From: Gammaproteobacteria bacterium
Lineage (GTDB): Bacteria > Pseudomonadota > Gammaproteobacteria > Acidiferrobacterales > Sulfurifustaceae
Assembly (NCBI GenBank): GCA_004298065.1
Contig: SCRL01000054.1
Location: 1 to 64,000, forward strand
Length of the DNA stretch: 64,000 nt
Reading direction: 5' to 3'
A model generated the notes under the pieces. The model made no database searches, had not been told where the DNA came from, and saw nothing but the letters and a program-made list of their open reading frames with translations. The position numbers and the translations under genes are program-made. Each line of letters opens with the position of its first letter. The stretch's first letter is position 1. Positions 1-9,323 of this stretch are shown one piece after another.

Positions 1-52
1 GTGGGCTAGTATACTTGCCACCCGTTATGCGCCGCCACCGAACGCCCCGCCC

Positions 53-1933
53 ATGACCTGGACCCTCAAGCAGGCGCGCGACACCTACAACATCGCCCAC
101 TGGGGCAACGGCTACTTCGACATCAGCGACGCGGGCCATGTGCTCGTGCGCCCGGACCCGCGCGCGTCGGCGGCCGTCGACCTGCACGCGCTCACGCGCG
201 AGTTCGAGGCCCAGGGGCTGACGCTGCCGGTACTGGTGCGTTTCTCCGGCATCCTGCAGCACCGGGTCCAGGAGCTGTGCGGCGCGTTCGACGCCGCCAT
301 GAGCCGCGAGGACTACCGCGGTCGCTACACCGCGGTCTACCCGATCAAGGTCAACCAGCAGAAGAGCGTGGTGGACGCGTTGCTTGAACACGGGGGTGAC
401 CGCCTCGGGCTCGAGGCCGGCTCCAAGCCGGAGCTGCTGGCAGTGCTCGCCCGTTCGCGCGCCGATGGCGTGGTGGTATGCAACGGCTACAAGGACCGCG
501 AGTTCATCCGGCTCGCGCTCATCGGCAAGCGCCTCGGGCATCGTGTTTATATCGTCGTTGAGAAACTCGCCGAGCTCGAACTCGTGATCAACGAGGCGCG
601 CGCGCTCGGCGTGAGCCCCTTGCTCGGCGTGCGCGTGCGCCTCGCCTCGCTCGGCGCCGGCAAGTGGCAGAACACCGGCGGCGAGAAGTCCAAGTTCGGA
701 TTGTCGGCGGCCGAGGTGCTGCGCGTGATCGAGCGCTTGCGCGAGGCGAACCTGCTCGAGTCGTTGCAAATGATGCACTTCCACATGGGCTCGCAGATCG
801 CCAACATCCAGCACATCCAGGCTGGCATGCGTGAGTCGGCGCGCTACTACGCCGAGCTGCGCAAGCTGGGCGCGCCGGTGCGGGTCATCAATGTCGGAGG
901 CGGCCTCGGCGTGGACTACGAGGGCACGCGCTCGCGCAGTTTCTGCTCCATGAATTATTCGGTGCAGGAATACGCGCACAACATCGTGCGCGCGCTGTGG
1001 GAAATTTGCCACGAGCGCAACCTGCCGCACCCGGACATCGTCAGCGAGTCCGGGCGCGCGCTCACGGCGCACCACGCAGTGTTGATTACGAACGTGCTCG
1101 ACGTGGAACACGCGCCCGCGGGCGAGTTGCCGCCGGCACCGGCGCCCGACGAGCCGCAGATCATCCAGGACCTGTGGGCCGGCCTGCAAAGCGTTGCCAC
1201 GCGTCCGCCGCTCGAGGTCTATCACGACGCGGCCCACTGGCTGAACGAGGCCCAGGGCATGTTCAACCACGGGGTGCTGGCGCTGAAAGAACGGGCACGC
1301 GCCGAGAGCATCTACTTCGCCACCTGCCGCGAGGTGCGCGCGCGCCTCGTGCCCGGCGCCAGGGCGCATCGCGAAACGCTGGACGAGCTGAACGAGAAGC
1401 TCGCGGACAAGTACTTCTGCAACTATTCGCTGTTCCAGTCCATGCCCGACCACTGGGCCATCGACCAGATTTTTCCGGTGCTGCCGCTGTCGCGCCTGAA
1501 CGAGGAGCCCACGCGGCGCGCGGTGCTGAACGACATTACCTGCGACTCCGACGGGCGCGTGGATCTGTACGTGGACGGCGAGGGCGTGGAAACCAGTCTG
1601 CCGCTGCACTTGCCGAAAGACGGCGAGCCGTACCTGCTCGGCATCTTCATGGTCGGCGCCTACCAGGAAATCCTCGGTGACATGCACAACCTCTTCGGCG
1701 ACACCGACTCGGTGCACGTCGAGCTGCTGCCGGACGGGAGCCACAAGCTCACGCAGGCGCGGCGCGGGGACACGGTCGACTCGGTACTGCGCTTCGTGCA
1801 CTTCGAGCCGCAGGAACTCGTCACCGCCTATCGTACAAAGGTAGAGGCCGCGGCTGGTTTGTCAGGGGAACAGCGTAAGGATTATCTGGCCGAACTCACT
1901 GCCGGGATCGAGGGTTATACTTATCTTGAGTAA
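53..1933 (+). CDS. speA: Biosynthetic arginine decarboxylase
   Basis: Decarboxylates arginine to agmatine, the first step of the agmatine route to putrescine and spermidine. The 626-residue length is close to the usual 630-660. The PLP-lysine segment YPIKVNQQK lies near residue 100, followed by the alanine-racemase-fold barrel (HFHMGSQIANI, NVGGGLGVDYEG) and a C-terminal decarboxylase domain with the catalytic-cysteine region CDSDGRVD near residue 500. The ATG is the first in-frame start after the window edge. Only 52 bases of upstream sequence are visible, so the promoter cannot be judged. It stands alone, 46 bp before a small gene of very different base composition. The family assignment is secure. 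Confidence 0.96.
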   Translation: MTWTLKQARDTYNIAHWGNGYFDISDAGHVLVRPDPRASAAVDLHALTREFEAQGLTLPVLVRFSGILQHRVQELCGAFDAAMSREDYRGRYTAVYPIKVNQQKSVVDALLEHGGDRLGLEAGSKPELLAVLARSRADGVVVCNGYKDREFIRLALIGKRLGHRVYIVVEKLAELELVINEARALGVSPLLGVRVRLASLGAGKWQNTGGEKSKFGLSAAEVLRVIERLREANLLESLQMMHFHMGSQIANIQHIQAGMRESARYYAELRKLGAPVRVINVGGGLGVDYEGTRSRSFCSMNYSVQEYAHNIVRALWEICHERNLPHPDIVSESGRALTAHHAVLITNVLDVEHAPAGELPPAPAPDEPQIIQDLWAGLQSVATRPPLEVYHDAAHWLNEAQGMFNHGVLALKERARAESIYFATCREVRARLVPGARAHRETLDELNEKLADKYFCNYSLFQSMPDHWAIDQIFPVLPLSRLNEEPTRRAVLNDITCDSDGRVDLYVDGEGVETSLPLHLPKDGEPYLLGIFMVGAYQEILGDMHNLFGDTDSVHVELLPDGSHKLTQARRGDTVDSVLRFVHFEPQELVTAYRTKVEAAAGLSGEQRKDYLAELTAGIEGYTYLE

Positions 1934-1979
1934 GACACGTGCTCTGAATTAAAGGTAGCGCCTCATTCCAAAGAGCCTA

Positions 1980-2294
1980 ATGGCTGTGAAAAATTGTCCC
2001 CATTGCGATGCATCGATACCTACCGCAGATATGTGGAGGACGTTGCTCAAGCAAGAGATGAAACTAGCGTGTCGTGATTGTGGGGCGACAATATCAGGCA
2101 CTACATCACAATTGGCGCGTTACAGAATTTATATATTTGTAATCGCAGTGGTTGTTTCTAATCTGATCTGGATAATTCGGGGCGATTATCCAGCTTTGAT
2201 ATTTCTGGCTGGTATTGTCTTTGGTTTATTTGCAATTGTTGGTGCTGCGTATTTGCTTTTCCCTTTGGCTAACACCAACAAGAAAGCTGGATAG
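1980..2294 (+). CDS. Small zinc-ribbon, two-helix membrane protein
   Basis: This 104-residue protein has two CxxC pairs near its start (CPHC at residues 6-9 and CRDC at 31-34), forming a likely zinc ribbon. Two strongly hydrophobic helices follow at about residues 50-66 and 71-95, then a short basic tail. The layout suggests an inner-membrane protein with a cytoplasmic metal-binding head. The gene is visibly AT-rich and uses codons unlike its neighbours, which suggests recent acquisition or a cassette-like origin. I do not recognise a named family and assign no function. The ATG has only a weak upstream purine tract. Confidence 0.6.
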   Translation: MAVKNCPHCDASIPTADMWRTLLKQEMKLACRDCGATISGTTSQLARYRIYIFVIAVVVSNLIWIIRGDYPALIFLAGIVFGLFAIVGAAYLLFPLANTNKKAG

Positions 2295-2311
2295 CTTAAA
2301 GGCTTAATTTT

Positions 2312-2905
2312 TTAAGCACCCTCCTTCTTCACCTTCAGCCGCAGCGGCTTCAAGCCGAGCTTCCCAAGCTGCTGCGCGGCGGCATCCAGCTCCTCGATTT
2401 TTCCGAATGGTCCCAGGCGCACGCGGTAGCGCTCGCCCTGACCTTCGATAGTCACCTTCTGGATCTGTGCGCTTAAACCTGAAAGTGCGAGCTTGGCCTT
2501 GAGTTGATCGGCTTCGTTGAAGGTGGCGAACGACGCCGCCTGCAACACGTAGCTCACGCCGGTTTCGACGGGCGCGGGCTTGGCGGTGTCGGTTTTCGTT
2601 TCCGGCTTCGGCTTGGGCTTGGCCGGGGTCTTCTCCGGCAGCACCGTCTCGGTCTCGGGCAGGATGGTGTAGAAATCGAACTTCGGCTTGGGCTTGGCCT
2701 CGTCGTTTTTCTTGGCCGCTTTGTCCTCGGTCTTTTTCTCGCCGCTCGAAAATACCTTGGTGACGCTGCTCACGCCGACGCCGCGCTCGTGCAGCATCTG
2801 GTAGAGGTACACACCGGCGATGCCGATGCCGAGCCCCAGCAGCAGCATCAGCCAGCGGGGCACGCCCTTGGAGCGGGAACCGGCGGAGCGGCGGCGAACG
2901 GCCAT
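2312..2905 (-). CDS. SPOR-domain cell-division/envelope protein (FtsN-like)
   Basis: A 197-residue bitopic protein. It has a short basic cytoplasmic N-terminus (RRRSAGSRSKG), one membrane helix at about residues 18-36, a low-complexity Lys/Pro/Ala linker at 55-115, and a C-terminal SPOR domain (VSYVLQAASFATFNEADQLKAK...) at 117-193. SPOR domains bind denuded glycan strands at the division septum, so a role in septal peptidoglycan is likely. A SPOR gene just after argS is the usual placement of ftsN-like genes in gammaproteobacteria. It follows argS by about 50 bp on the same strand and is probably co-transcribed. It is shorter than E. coli FtsN (319 residues), and the essential FtsN motif is not obvious, so I give no symbol. 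Confidence 0.85.
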   Translation of the reverse strand: MAVRRRSAGSRSKGVPRWLMLLLGLGIGIAGVYLYQMLHERGVGVSSVTKVFSSGEKKTEDKAAKKNDEAKPKPKFDFYTILPETETVLPEKTPAKPKPKPETKTDTAKPAPVETGVSYVLQAASFATFNEADQLKAKLALSGLSAQIQKVTIEGQGERYRVRLGPFGKIEELDAAAQQLGKLGLKPLRLKVKKEGA

Positions 2906-2957
2906 TTATGGTGTCCCTGTTCCGCTTCGCTGCGCTCGTCTTGTCATAAGAAATACT

Positions 2958-4718
2958 CTACATGCTTTCCGGGGCCGACACACCCAGCAACCGCAGGCCG
3001 TTGCGCAGCACCTGGCGCGTGGCACTGATGAGGTTCAGGCGCGCGTCGCGCAACGCCGCATCCTCTACCAGGAAGGTGTGGGTGTTGTAATAGGTGTGGA
3101 AGTCGTAGGCCAGCTCGCGCAGGGCGTGGGCGAGGTGATGCGGCTCATGCGCCAGCGCCGCCGTCTCGATCACTTCGGGATAGGCCGCGAGACGCGCGAG
3201 CAGCGCCAGCTCGTGCGGTTCGGTCAGGCGCAGCAGGTGCCGGCGGCCATTGGCCGGATCGTGCGTCCAGCCTTTCTCTTTAAGCTGGCGGAACACGCTG
3301 TGGATGCGCGCGTGCGCGTACTGCACGTAATACACCGGGTTGTCGTTCGACTGCGATTTCGCCAGATCGAGGTCGAAGTCCATGTGCTGCTCGCACTTGC
3401 GCAGCACGTAGAAAAAGCGCGCGGCGTCGTTGCCGACCTCGCGCCGCAGTTCGCGCAGCGTCACGAACTCGCCCGAGCGCGTGGACATCTGCACCTTCTC
3501 GCCGCCGCGGTAGAGCACCGCGAACTGCACCAAGAGCACGTCGAGCCGGTTGGGGTCGTCGCCGATGGCGGCCAGCGCCGCCTTCACGCGCGGCACGTAA
3601 CCGTGATGGTCGGCGCCCCAGATGTCGATCACGCATTCGAAGCCGCGTTCCAGCTTGTTCGCGTGGTAGGCGATGTCGTGGGCGAAATAGGTTTTCTGGC
3701 CGTTCTCGCGCACCAGCACCCGATCCTTCTCGTCGCCGTAGTCGGTGGAGCGGAACCAGAGCGCGCCGTCTTTCTCATAGGCATGGCCCGACTGCTTCAG
3801 GCGTTCGACCACGCGATCGGCAGCGCCGGTTTCGACCAGCGCGCGCTCGGAATACCACTCGTCGTACGTGACGCCGAATTCCTCGAGGTCCTGGCGGATG
3901 TCGTCGAGGATCACGTTCAGGCCGAGGTCGAACACCGTGCGATAGCCCGCCGGTCCGAGCAGCGTCTTGGCGCGCTCGATGAGCGCGTCAATGTGCTTCT
4001 CCTTATCGCCGCCCTTGGGCTCGTCCGCCGGCACGTTCTCGAAAACTTTTGCCGCGGCATGGCGGTACTTGTCGCCGTTCTCGCGGTGCAGCGTCGCGCC
4101 GATGTCGTAGATGTAATCGCCCTTGTAGCCGTTGACCGGGAAGTCGAACTTCTCGCCGCACAGTTCGAGATAGCGCAGCCACACGCTCGTGCCGAGGATG
4201 TCCATCTGCCGGCCGGCGTCGTTGATGTAATACTCGCGGTGCACATTGAAACCGGCGGCATCGAGCAGGTTGGCCACGGTCGCACCGTAGGCCGCGCCGC
4301 GCCCGTGGCCGACGTGCAATGGGCCGGTGGGGTTGGCCGAGACGAACTCGACCTGCACGCGCCGCCCGGCGCCGACGGTGCCGCGGCCGTACTTTTCGCC
4401 CGCGGCGAGAATGACATTGACCACGTCGTGATAGGCCGTGGGGTTGAGGAAGAAGTTGATGAACCCCGGCCCGGCGATCTCGACCTTCACCACCCGGTCC
4501 GAGGCCGGCAGCGCCTTGACGATTTTTTCCGCCAGCTCGCGCGGCTTGGCGCGCGCGAGCTTGGCGAGCGTGAGCGCGAGGTTGGTGGCGAAGTCGCCGT
4601 GCTCTTTCGATTTCGTCGGCTCGACCTCGATACGCGCCTCCCCGTCTGTGGGCAGGTGCCCGGTGGCGCGCAGGCCAGCGACGGCATGGGCGAGCAGGTC
4701 GGCGAGATGCTGTTTCAT
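2958..4718 (-). CDS. argS: Arginyl-tRNA synthetase
   Basis: Class I aminoacyl-tRNA synthetase of 586 residues, close to the usual 570-590. The order is an N-terminal Add-1 tRNA-binding domain (residues 1-90), the HIGH-type signature [11 protein letters not shown] near residue 137 after [15 protein letters not shown], the catalytic Rossmann fold ([13 protein letters not shown]), a KMSTRSG-related loop ([13 protein letters not shown]) and a C-terminal DALR anticodon-binding domain ending [12 protein letters not shown]. It charges tRNA-Arg in the cytoplasm. The SPOR-domain gene follows downstream on the same strand. Confidence 0.97.
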   Translation of the reverse strand: MKQHLADLLAHAVAGLRATGHLPTDGEARIEVEPTKSKEHGDFATNLALTLAKLARAKPRELAEKIVKALPASDRVVKVEIAGPGFINFFLNPTAYHDVVNVILAAGEKYGRGTVGAGRRVQVEFVSANPTGPLHVGHGRGAAYGATVANLLDAAGFNVHREYYINDAGRQMDILGTSVWLRYLELCGEKFDFPVNGYKGDYIYDIGATLHRENGDKYRHAAAKVFENVPADEPKGGDKEKHIDALIERAKTLLGPAGYRTVFDLGLNVILDDIRQDLEEFGVTYDEWYSERALVETGAADRVVERLKQSGHAYEKDGALWFRSTDYGDEKDRVLVRENGQKTYFAHDIAYHANKLERGFECVIDIWGADHHGYVPRVKAALAAIGDDPNRLDVLLVQFAVLYRGGEKVQMSTRSGEFVTLRELRREVGNDAARFFYVLRKCEQHMDFDLDLAKSQSNDNPVYYVQYAHARIHSVFRQLKEKGWTHDPANGRRHLLRLTEPHELALLARLAAYPEVIETAALAHEPHHLAHALRELAYDFHTYYNTHTFLVEDAALRDARLNLISATRQVLRNGLRLLGVSAPESM

Positions 4719-4994
4719 CGAGGGCGAAAAATGACTTTTCTTGTGGGGAAGCGCGCGATTCTACCGACCCGCTCACGGGGCGAGAAGCGCGGCCTGCGTG
4801 CGGTGCCGGAAAGGGAAGGGGATACACCGCCTGTCGCCCGCCGGGGCATGACATGACGGTGCGGGGCAATCGAATGCCAACGACCATGCACCGTAGCGAA
4901 TGAAATTCGTCTTTGATTTCAATTGAGTAGCTCCCGACCGGGTGGCGGCATGGTTTGTGCTGAATTTAAGACGACATATGCACGGGGGATCGCT

Positions 4995-5984
4995 ATGAAC
5001 CTCGAACTGGCGCAGAGCGCCGCACAGCAAGACAAGGAATGGGGCGCGGCCGCGGCGTCGCTTTCCGACACGACGCTGTTTGCCAACGTCGAGCCCGAGG
5101 CCCTCGAGGGGCTGCTGGAATCCTGTCCGCAACGTGTGCTTGCCGCGGGCGAGGTGTTGCTGCGTCCCGGTGAGGCGAACCGCACGTTGTTTCTGATTCT
5201 CAAGGGCCGGCTGCGCGTGCACCTCGATTCGCCCGACCACCGGCCGTTCGTCATGCTCAACGCGGGCGAGAACGTCGGCGAGCTGTCGGTCATCGACCAC
5301 AAACCGGCGTCGGCCTGGGTCGTGGCCGATGGCGCGACGACACTGCTCGCCATCGACCAGGACCGCTTTTGGTCGATGATGCACGCCTCGCATACGGTGG
5401 CGTGCAACATGCTCGGCATCCTCACGCAGCGCCTGCGCGCCAGCGACGCCGCGATCTCCGCCGGCCAGCAACTGCAGCAGCTCTACAAGCGCCATGCGAC
5501 CACCGACGAGCTCACGGGGCTCTACAATCGCCGCTGGATGCAAAACCTGCTGCGCCGCCATCTGTTGCGCAGCTCGATGAACCGCCAGCCGCTGTCGGTA
5601 TTGATGGTGGATGTCGACCGCCTGAAGGAGTTCAACGCCGAGTTCGGCCGCGTTGCCGGCGATCACGCATTGTTCGCCGTGGCCCAGACGCTGTCGCACA
5701 ACGTACGCCCGGGCGACGCGGTGGCGCGTTTCGGTGGCGGGCAGTTCCTGGTGCTGCTGCCGGACACCGATCTCGCCGGTGCGCGCATCGCCGCCGAACG
5801 CGTGCGCGCCGCGGTGGCCGAGGCCGTGGTGATGATGTCGGACGAAAGCATATTGCCGTCCGTGACCGTCTCCATCGGGCTGGCGCAGATGAGTCCATTC
5901 AGCACCTCCGAGGGGTTGCTGGCCGAGGCCGGTGCCGCGCTCGAACGCGCCAAGGCCAGCGGGCGTAACTGCTTTACCGACTAG
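4995..5984 (+). CDS. cNMP-binding domain plus degenerate GGDEF domain
   Basis: I chose the ATG at 4995 because a GGGGGA tract precedes it. An in-frame upstream start at 4923 would add 24 unconvincing residues. The 329-residue product has a Crp-like cyclic-nucleotide-binding fold at about residues 25-140 (LAAGEVLLRPGEANRTLFLILKG, GENVGELSVID), a linker helix, and a GGDEF domain at 165-329 (TTDELTGLYNRRW). The active-site signature reads GGGQF (residues 247-251) in place of GG(D/E)EF. The catalytic acid and the following Glu are therefore missing, and cyclase activity is unlikely. The inhibitory-site motif RxxD is intact as RPGD (238-241), five residues ahead. That combination is seen in c-di-GMP receptors. 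It stands alone, divergent from argS. Confidence 0.88.
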   Translation: MNLELAQSAAQQDKEWGAAAASLSDTTLFANVEPEALEGLLESCPQRVLAAGEVLLRPGEANRTLFLILKGRLRVHLDSPDHRPFVMLNAGENVGELSVIDHKPASAWVVADGATTLLAIDQDRFWSMMHASHTVACNMLGILTQRLRASDAAISAGQQLQQLYKRHATTDELTGLYNRRWMQNLLRRHLLRSSMNRQPLSVLMVDVDRLKEFNAEFGRVAGDHALFAVAQTLSHNVRPGDAVARFGGGQFLVLLPDTDLAGARIAAERVRAAVAEAVVMMSDESILPSVTVSIGLAQMSPFSTSEGLLAEAGAALERAKASGRNCFTD

Positions 5985-6010
5985 CGCCCGTTCGTCACGG
6001 GCGCCGGCGG

Positions 6011-6670
6011 CTAGCCCGCGCTTCCCGGTTCCGCCAGCAGCCGCTCGACCTCACGCCGGTTGGCGCGTTTCATGGGCCGGCCGTCCACCGGCGAGAGCGG
6101 CAATTCGCGCGCGTCCTCGCGCGCGAATACGCACATCTCGATCGTCACGTCATCCGCGTTGAAGCGAAACAGCGGCACGGTTTCCTGACGCTCGCCGCCG
6201 AAGCGCACGCGTCGCTCGCTTTGCTCGAACGGAATCCGTTGATCATGCAGCCACAGACCCACCTCCTCGGGTGTGTCGGCGGTGACGTGGAACTGAATCG
6301 GCGTGTCGGCGGTGATGTTGCCGCTCAGCACCGCGCCCACCAGTCGTGGCTCGAAGCGCTTTAGAAAATCCATGGCATCGAGCGCAAGCGCCCGCAGCCG
6401 CCGGAGATCGGTGTCGCGGCGCGCGCCGCGGAACAGCCGCAGGTATTCGGCTACGGCGGCCTCGATCTCGTCGTTGCCGGGCAGGTTCTTGTCGCTCGGC
6501 AGGTTCAGGCGGGCAATCGCCTTGCGCTTGGCGGCGTGGTAGTCGCGCACACCCTCCTCGACGACGATGCGTGCGGCCTCGGCGCAGATATGGCGCCGCA
6601 CCGTGTTGTCGGTGGGATCACCCGCCCGCCGGCGCGGTCCGTGGGGTGAGTGGCCGCGCGCGCCCATCAA
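6011..6670 (-). CDS. Conserved protein of unknown function downstream of mrcA
   Basis: A 219-residue soluble protein with no signal peptide or membrane helix. A basic helical N-terminal half (DTDLRRLRALALDAMDFLKRF region) is followed by a mixed alpha/beta half containing GNITADTPIQFHVTADTPEEV and a C-terminal PVDGRPMKRANRREVERLL segment. I do not recognise a named family with confidence. Its start overlaps the end of the PBP1A gene by four bases (ATGA type), so the two are probably translationally coupled. It reads away from mrcA and converges on the cNMP/GGDEF gene. Confidence 0.7.
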   Translation of the reverse strand: MMGARGHSPHGPRRRAGDPTDNTVRRHICAEAARIVVEEGVRDYHAAKRKAIARLNLPSDKNLPGNDEIEAAVAEYLRLFRGARRDTDLRRLRALALDAMDFLKRFEPRLVGAVLSGNITADTPIQFHVTADTPEEVGLWLHDQRIPFEQSERRVRFGGERQETVPLFRFNADDVTIEMCVFAREDARELPLSPVDGRPMKRANRREVERLLAEPGSAG

Positions 6671-9102
6671 AAGATCTGCCGCCGGATATTGTCCGGTACC
6701 GGTTCGGGTGGCGCCGAGCGCGCCGGCGCGACGGGTGCCGGCGTCTCGCCTTCGTCCGTGGCCGGCGCGCGCGCTTGTGCGCCCTCGATGTAATACTCCT
6801 CGATCGCCTGCGGATCGGTCGCGGTGGTCGGCTGGCCGGTTTCGCTATTGATCGGTCCCTTGCGCACGCCTGGCGGCGGCGTGAGCGGTTTCTCCGGCAC
6901 GCCGTCGAGCGCCACGCGCATGTAGTCCATCCACATCGGCAACGCCGCGCGTCCGCCGGTCTCGGCACGCCCGAGCGAGGCCGGTTGGTCGAAACCGATC
7001 CACGAGACGGCGACGAGATCGCTGTTGAAGCCCGCGAACCAGGCGTCGCGGTATTCGTTGGTGGTGCCGGTCTTGCCGGCGAGGTCGGTGCGCCCGAGTT
7101 CGAGCGCCGCCTTGCCGGTGCCCTCGCGGATGACGTCGCGCAGCATGCTGGTGATGAGAAAGTCGATCTCCGGGCTCAGCACCTGGGGGGCCGCGTGCGG
7201 ATTATTGCCCCCGGCGGTTTTGGGGATGGCTTGCTCCAACACCTTGTGGTCGGCGTCCTCGATGCGCGCGATGAAGTAGGGCTCGATGCGGTAGCCGCCG
7301 TTGGCGAAGATCGCGAACGCCGAGGTCATCTGCATCGGCGTGGCCGAGGCAGTGCCGAGCGCGAGCGACAGGTTGCGCGGCAGTTTTCCCGGATCGAAGC
7401 CGAAGCGTTCGAGGTACTCCACGGCGTAGCCGGCGCCGATGGCGCGCAGCAACCGGATCGATACCAGATTCAGCGACTGCGCCAGCGCCTTGCGCAGGCG
7501 CGTCGGCCCGTGGAACTGGCGGCTGTAATCCTCGGGGCGCCACTCCTCCTCGAGCGAGACATCCTCGACCACGATCGGCGCGCCGCTCACCGTGGTCGCC
7601 GGCGTGAAGCCCTTGTCGAGCGCGGCGGTGTAGATGAACGGCTTGATCGCGGAGCCCGGCTGGCGCTCGGCCTGCACCGCGCGGTTGTAGCTGCTCTCGG
7701 CGAAATCGAAACCGCCGATCAGCGCCTGCACCGCGCCATCGTTCGGCCGCAGCGCCACGAGCGCGCCGCCCACGCGCGGCACCTGCGCCAGGCGCCAATA
7801 ACCGTCGGCCGCATTCTCCGGCGGCTCGAGATAGACGATGTCGCCGGCGCGCACCACGTCGCCGGCGCGCTTCGGCGCCGCGCCGACGGCGTTTTCCTCG
7901 ATATAGGGCCGCGCCCAGGAGAGCCCGGCCCAGTCGAGTGTCACGATCACGCCGTCCTGGGTGTATACCCCCGCTGTCTGTTCCTCGACCTGCACCACCA
8001 CGCCAGGCACGAGACCGCCGACGATGCGGTAATCCTTGAGCGCTTCGTCGAGCACCTCGCGGTCCGGTTCGGCGCCGACGGTAACGCGACCCGCCGCGCC
8101 GCGGTAACCGTGGCGGCGATCGTACTCCATGAGACCCTTGCGCAGCGCGCGGTTCGCGGCGCGCTGGTGTTTGGCGCTGAGCGTGGTGTAGACGTGGAAG
8201 CCGCCGCTGTACGTGTCTTCGTCGTACTTGCCGATCATGTACTGGCGCACCATCTCGGCGATGTAGGGCGCATCCAGGTCGTAGCGCAGCGCATGACGCG
8301 ACGCCGTCAGCGGCGCGGCGAGCGCGCTCTTGAGCGCGGTGTCATCGATGTAGTCGAGTTTCTGCATTTGGCGTAGTACGTAATCGCGTCGCTCGAGCGC
8401 GTTGTCCGGGTTGGTCAGTGGGTTGTCGCGCGACGGGGCCTTGGGCAGGCCTGCGAGCAACGCCATTTCCGGCAGCGTCAGCTCGTTCAGGTCCTTGCCG
8501 AAATACACCTGCCCTGCGGCGGCGAAGCCGTAGGCGCGGTGGCCGAGGAAGATCTTGTTGACGTAGAGCTGGAGAATCTCTTTTTTACTCAGCTCGCGTT
8601 CGAGCTTGAAGGCGAGCAGCACCTCCTTGAGCTTGCGGGTGTAGGTTTTTTCCGGTGAGAGAAAATAGTTGCGCGCCACCTGCATGGTGATGGTGCTCGC
8701 GCCCTGGGCGGTGCGCTGGGCGCGCAGGTTGGCGAGCGCGGCGCGCGCGATGCCGACGAAGTCCACGCCCTGGTGGTAGAAGAACGAATGGTCCTCGGCC
8801 GCGAGGACCGCCTGGACGAGCTGTTCCGGCATCTGGTCGATGGTGACCGGGATGCGCTTCTCCTCGCCGAATTCGGCGAGGAGCTCGCCTTCGACGGTAT
8901 ATACCCGCATCGGCACCTTGAGGCGGCGATCGGAGAGATCGTCAATGGACGGCAGCGTGGGCGTGAGTAGCAGCGCCACCAGCCCCACCAGTACCACGCC
9001 CGCTGCGAATGCCCCCAGCAGGCCGATCAGGGCCAGTTGCCAGGGATTGGCCGGCAGGTTCTGGCGCAGGAAACGGCCGAAGGCAGTCCCGGGTTCGGTC
9101 AT
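6667..9102 (-). CDS. mrcA: Penicillin-binding protein 1A (bifunctional)
   Basis: Class A PBP of 811 residues that polymerises and cross-links peptidoglycan in the periplasm. A cytoplasmic stub and one membrane helix (about residues 20-47) precede the GT51 glycosyltransferase domain with its catalytic Glu in AAEDHSFFYHQGVDF (near residue 103). An OB-like insert follows, then the transpeptidase domain with SAIK (SxxK), SLN (SxN) and KTGTTNE (KTG) motifs. A Pro/Ala-rich tail ends the protein. It diverges from pilMNOPQ, the classic ponA-pilM arrangement. The family assignment is secure. Confidence 0.96.
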   Translation of the reverse strand: MTEPGTAFGRFLRQNLPANPWQLALIGLLGAFAAGVVLVGLVALLLTPTLPSIDDLSDRRLKVPMRVYTVEGELLAEFGEEKRIPVTIDQMPEQLVQAVLAAEDHSFFYHQGVDFVGIARAALANLRAQRTAQGASTITMQVARNYFLSPEKTYTRKLKEVLLAFKLERELSKKEILQLYVNKIFLGHRAYGFAAAGQVYFGKDLNELTLPEMALLAGLPKAPSRDNPLTNPDNALERRDYVLRQMQKLDYIDDTALKSALAAPLTASRHALRYDLDAPYIAEMVRQYMIGKYDEDTYSGGFHVYTTLSAKHQRAANRALRKGLMEYDRRHGYRGAAGRVTVGAEPDREVLDEALKDYRIVGGLVPGVVVQVEEQTAGVYTQDGVIVTLDWAGLSWARPYIEENAVGAAPKRAGDVVRAGDIVYLEPPENAADGYWRLAQVPRVGGALVALRPNDGAVQALIGGFDFAESSYNRAVQAERQPGSAIKPFIYTAALDKGFTPATTVSGAPIVVEDVSLEEEWRPEDYSRQFHGPTRLRKALAQSLNLVSIRLLRAIGAGYAVEYLERFGFDPGKLPRNLSLALGTASATPMQMTSAFAIFANGGYRIEPYFIARIEDADHKVLEQAIPKTAGGNNPHAAPQVLSPEIDFLITSMLRDVIREGTGKAALELGRTDLAGKTGTTNEYRDAWFAGFNSDLVAVSWIGFDQPASLGRAETGGRAALPMWMDYMRVALDGVPEKPLTPPPGVRKGPINSETGQPTTATDPQAIEEYYIEGAQARAPATDEGETPAPVAPARSAPPEPVPDNIRRQIF

Positions 9103-9323
9103 GGGCGGGTGGTTACGGCGTCGGCGAAAGAGGTGATTTGATTATTAAGACAGGGACTTAGAACGGTCAGTATAAACCAAACCCCAACCACCCATGGCCG
9201 TTCGTCAGCGATTTCGACCACCTGACCCCATTACTCCCTTTGTCTTGGTCTATATTTGGGGGTAGGATTTAAACCTTAATTATATGTATATTCCCTAACT
9301 ACATGAAATAAAAGAGGGAACGA

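Noticed and set aside
2820-4856. Long open frame opposite argS
   Set aside because: It mirrors argS on the other strand. The GC-rich codon bias keeps this frame open, and the translation is rich in Arg, Val, Gly and His with no domain.
6346-8376. Long plus-strand frame opposite mrcA
   Set aside because: It is an antisense shadow of PBP1A without a ribosome-binding site or recognisable domain.
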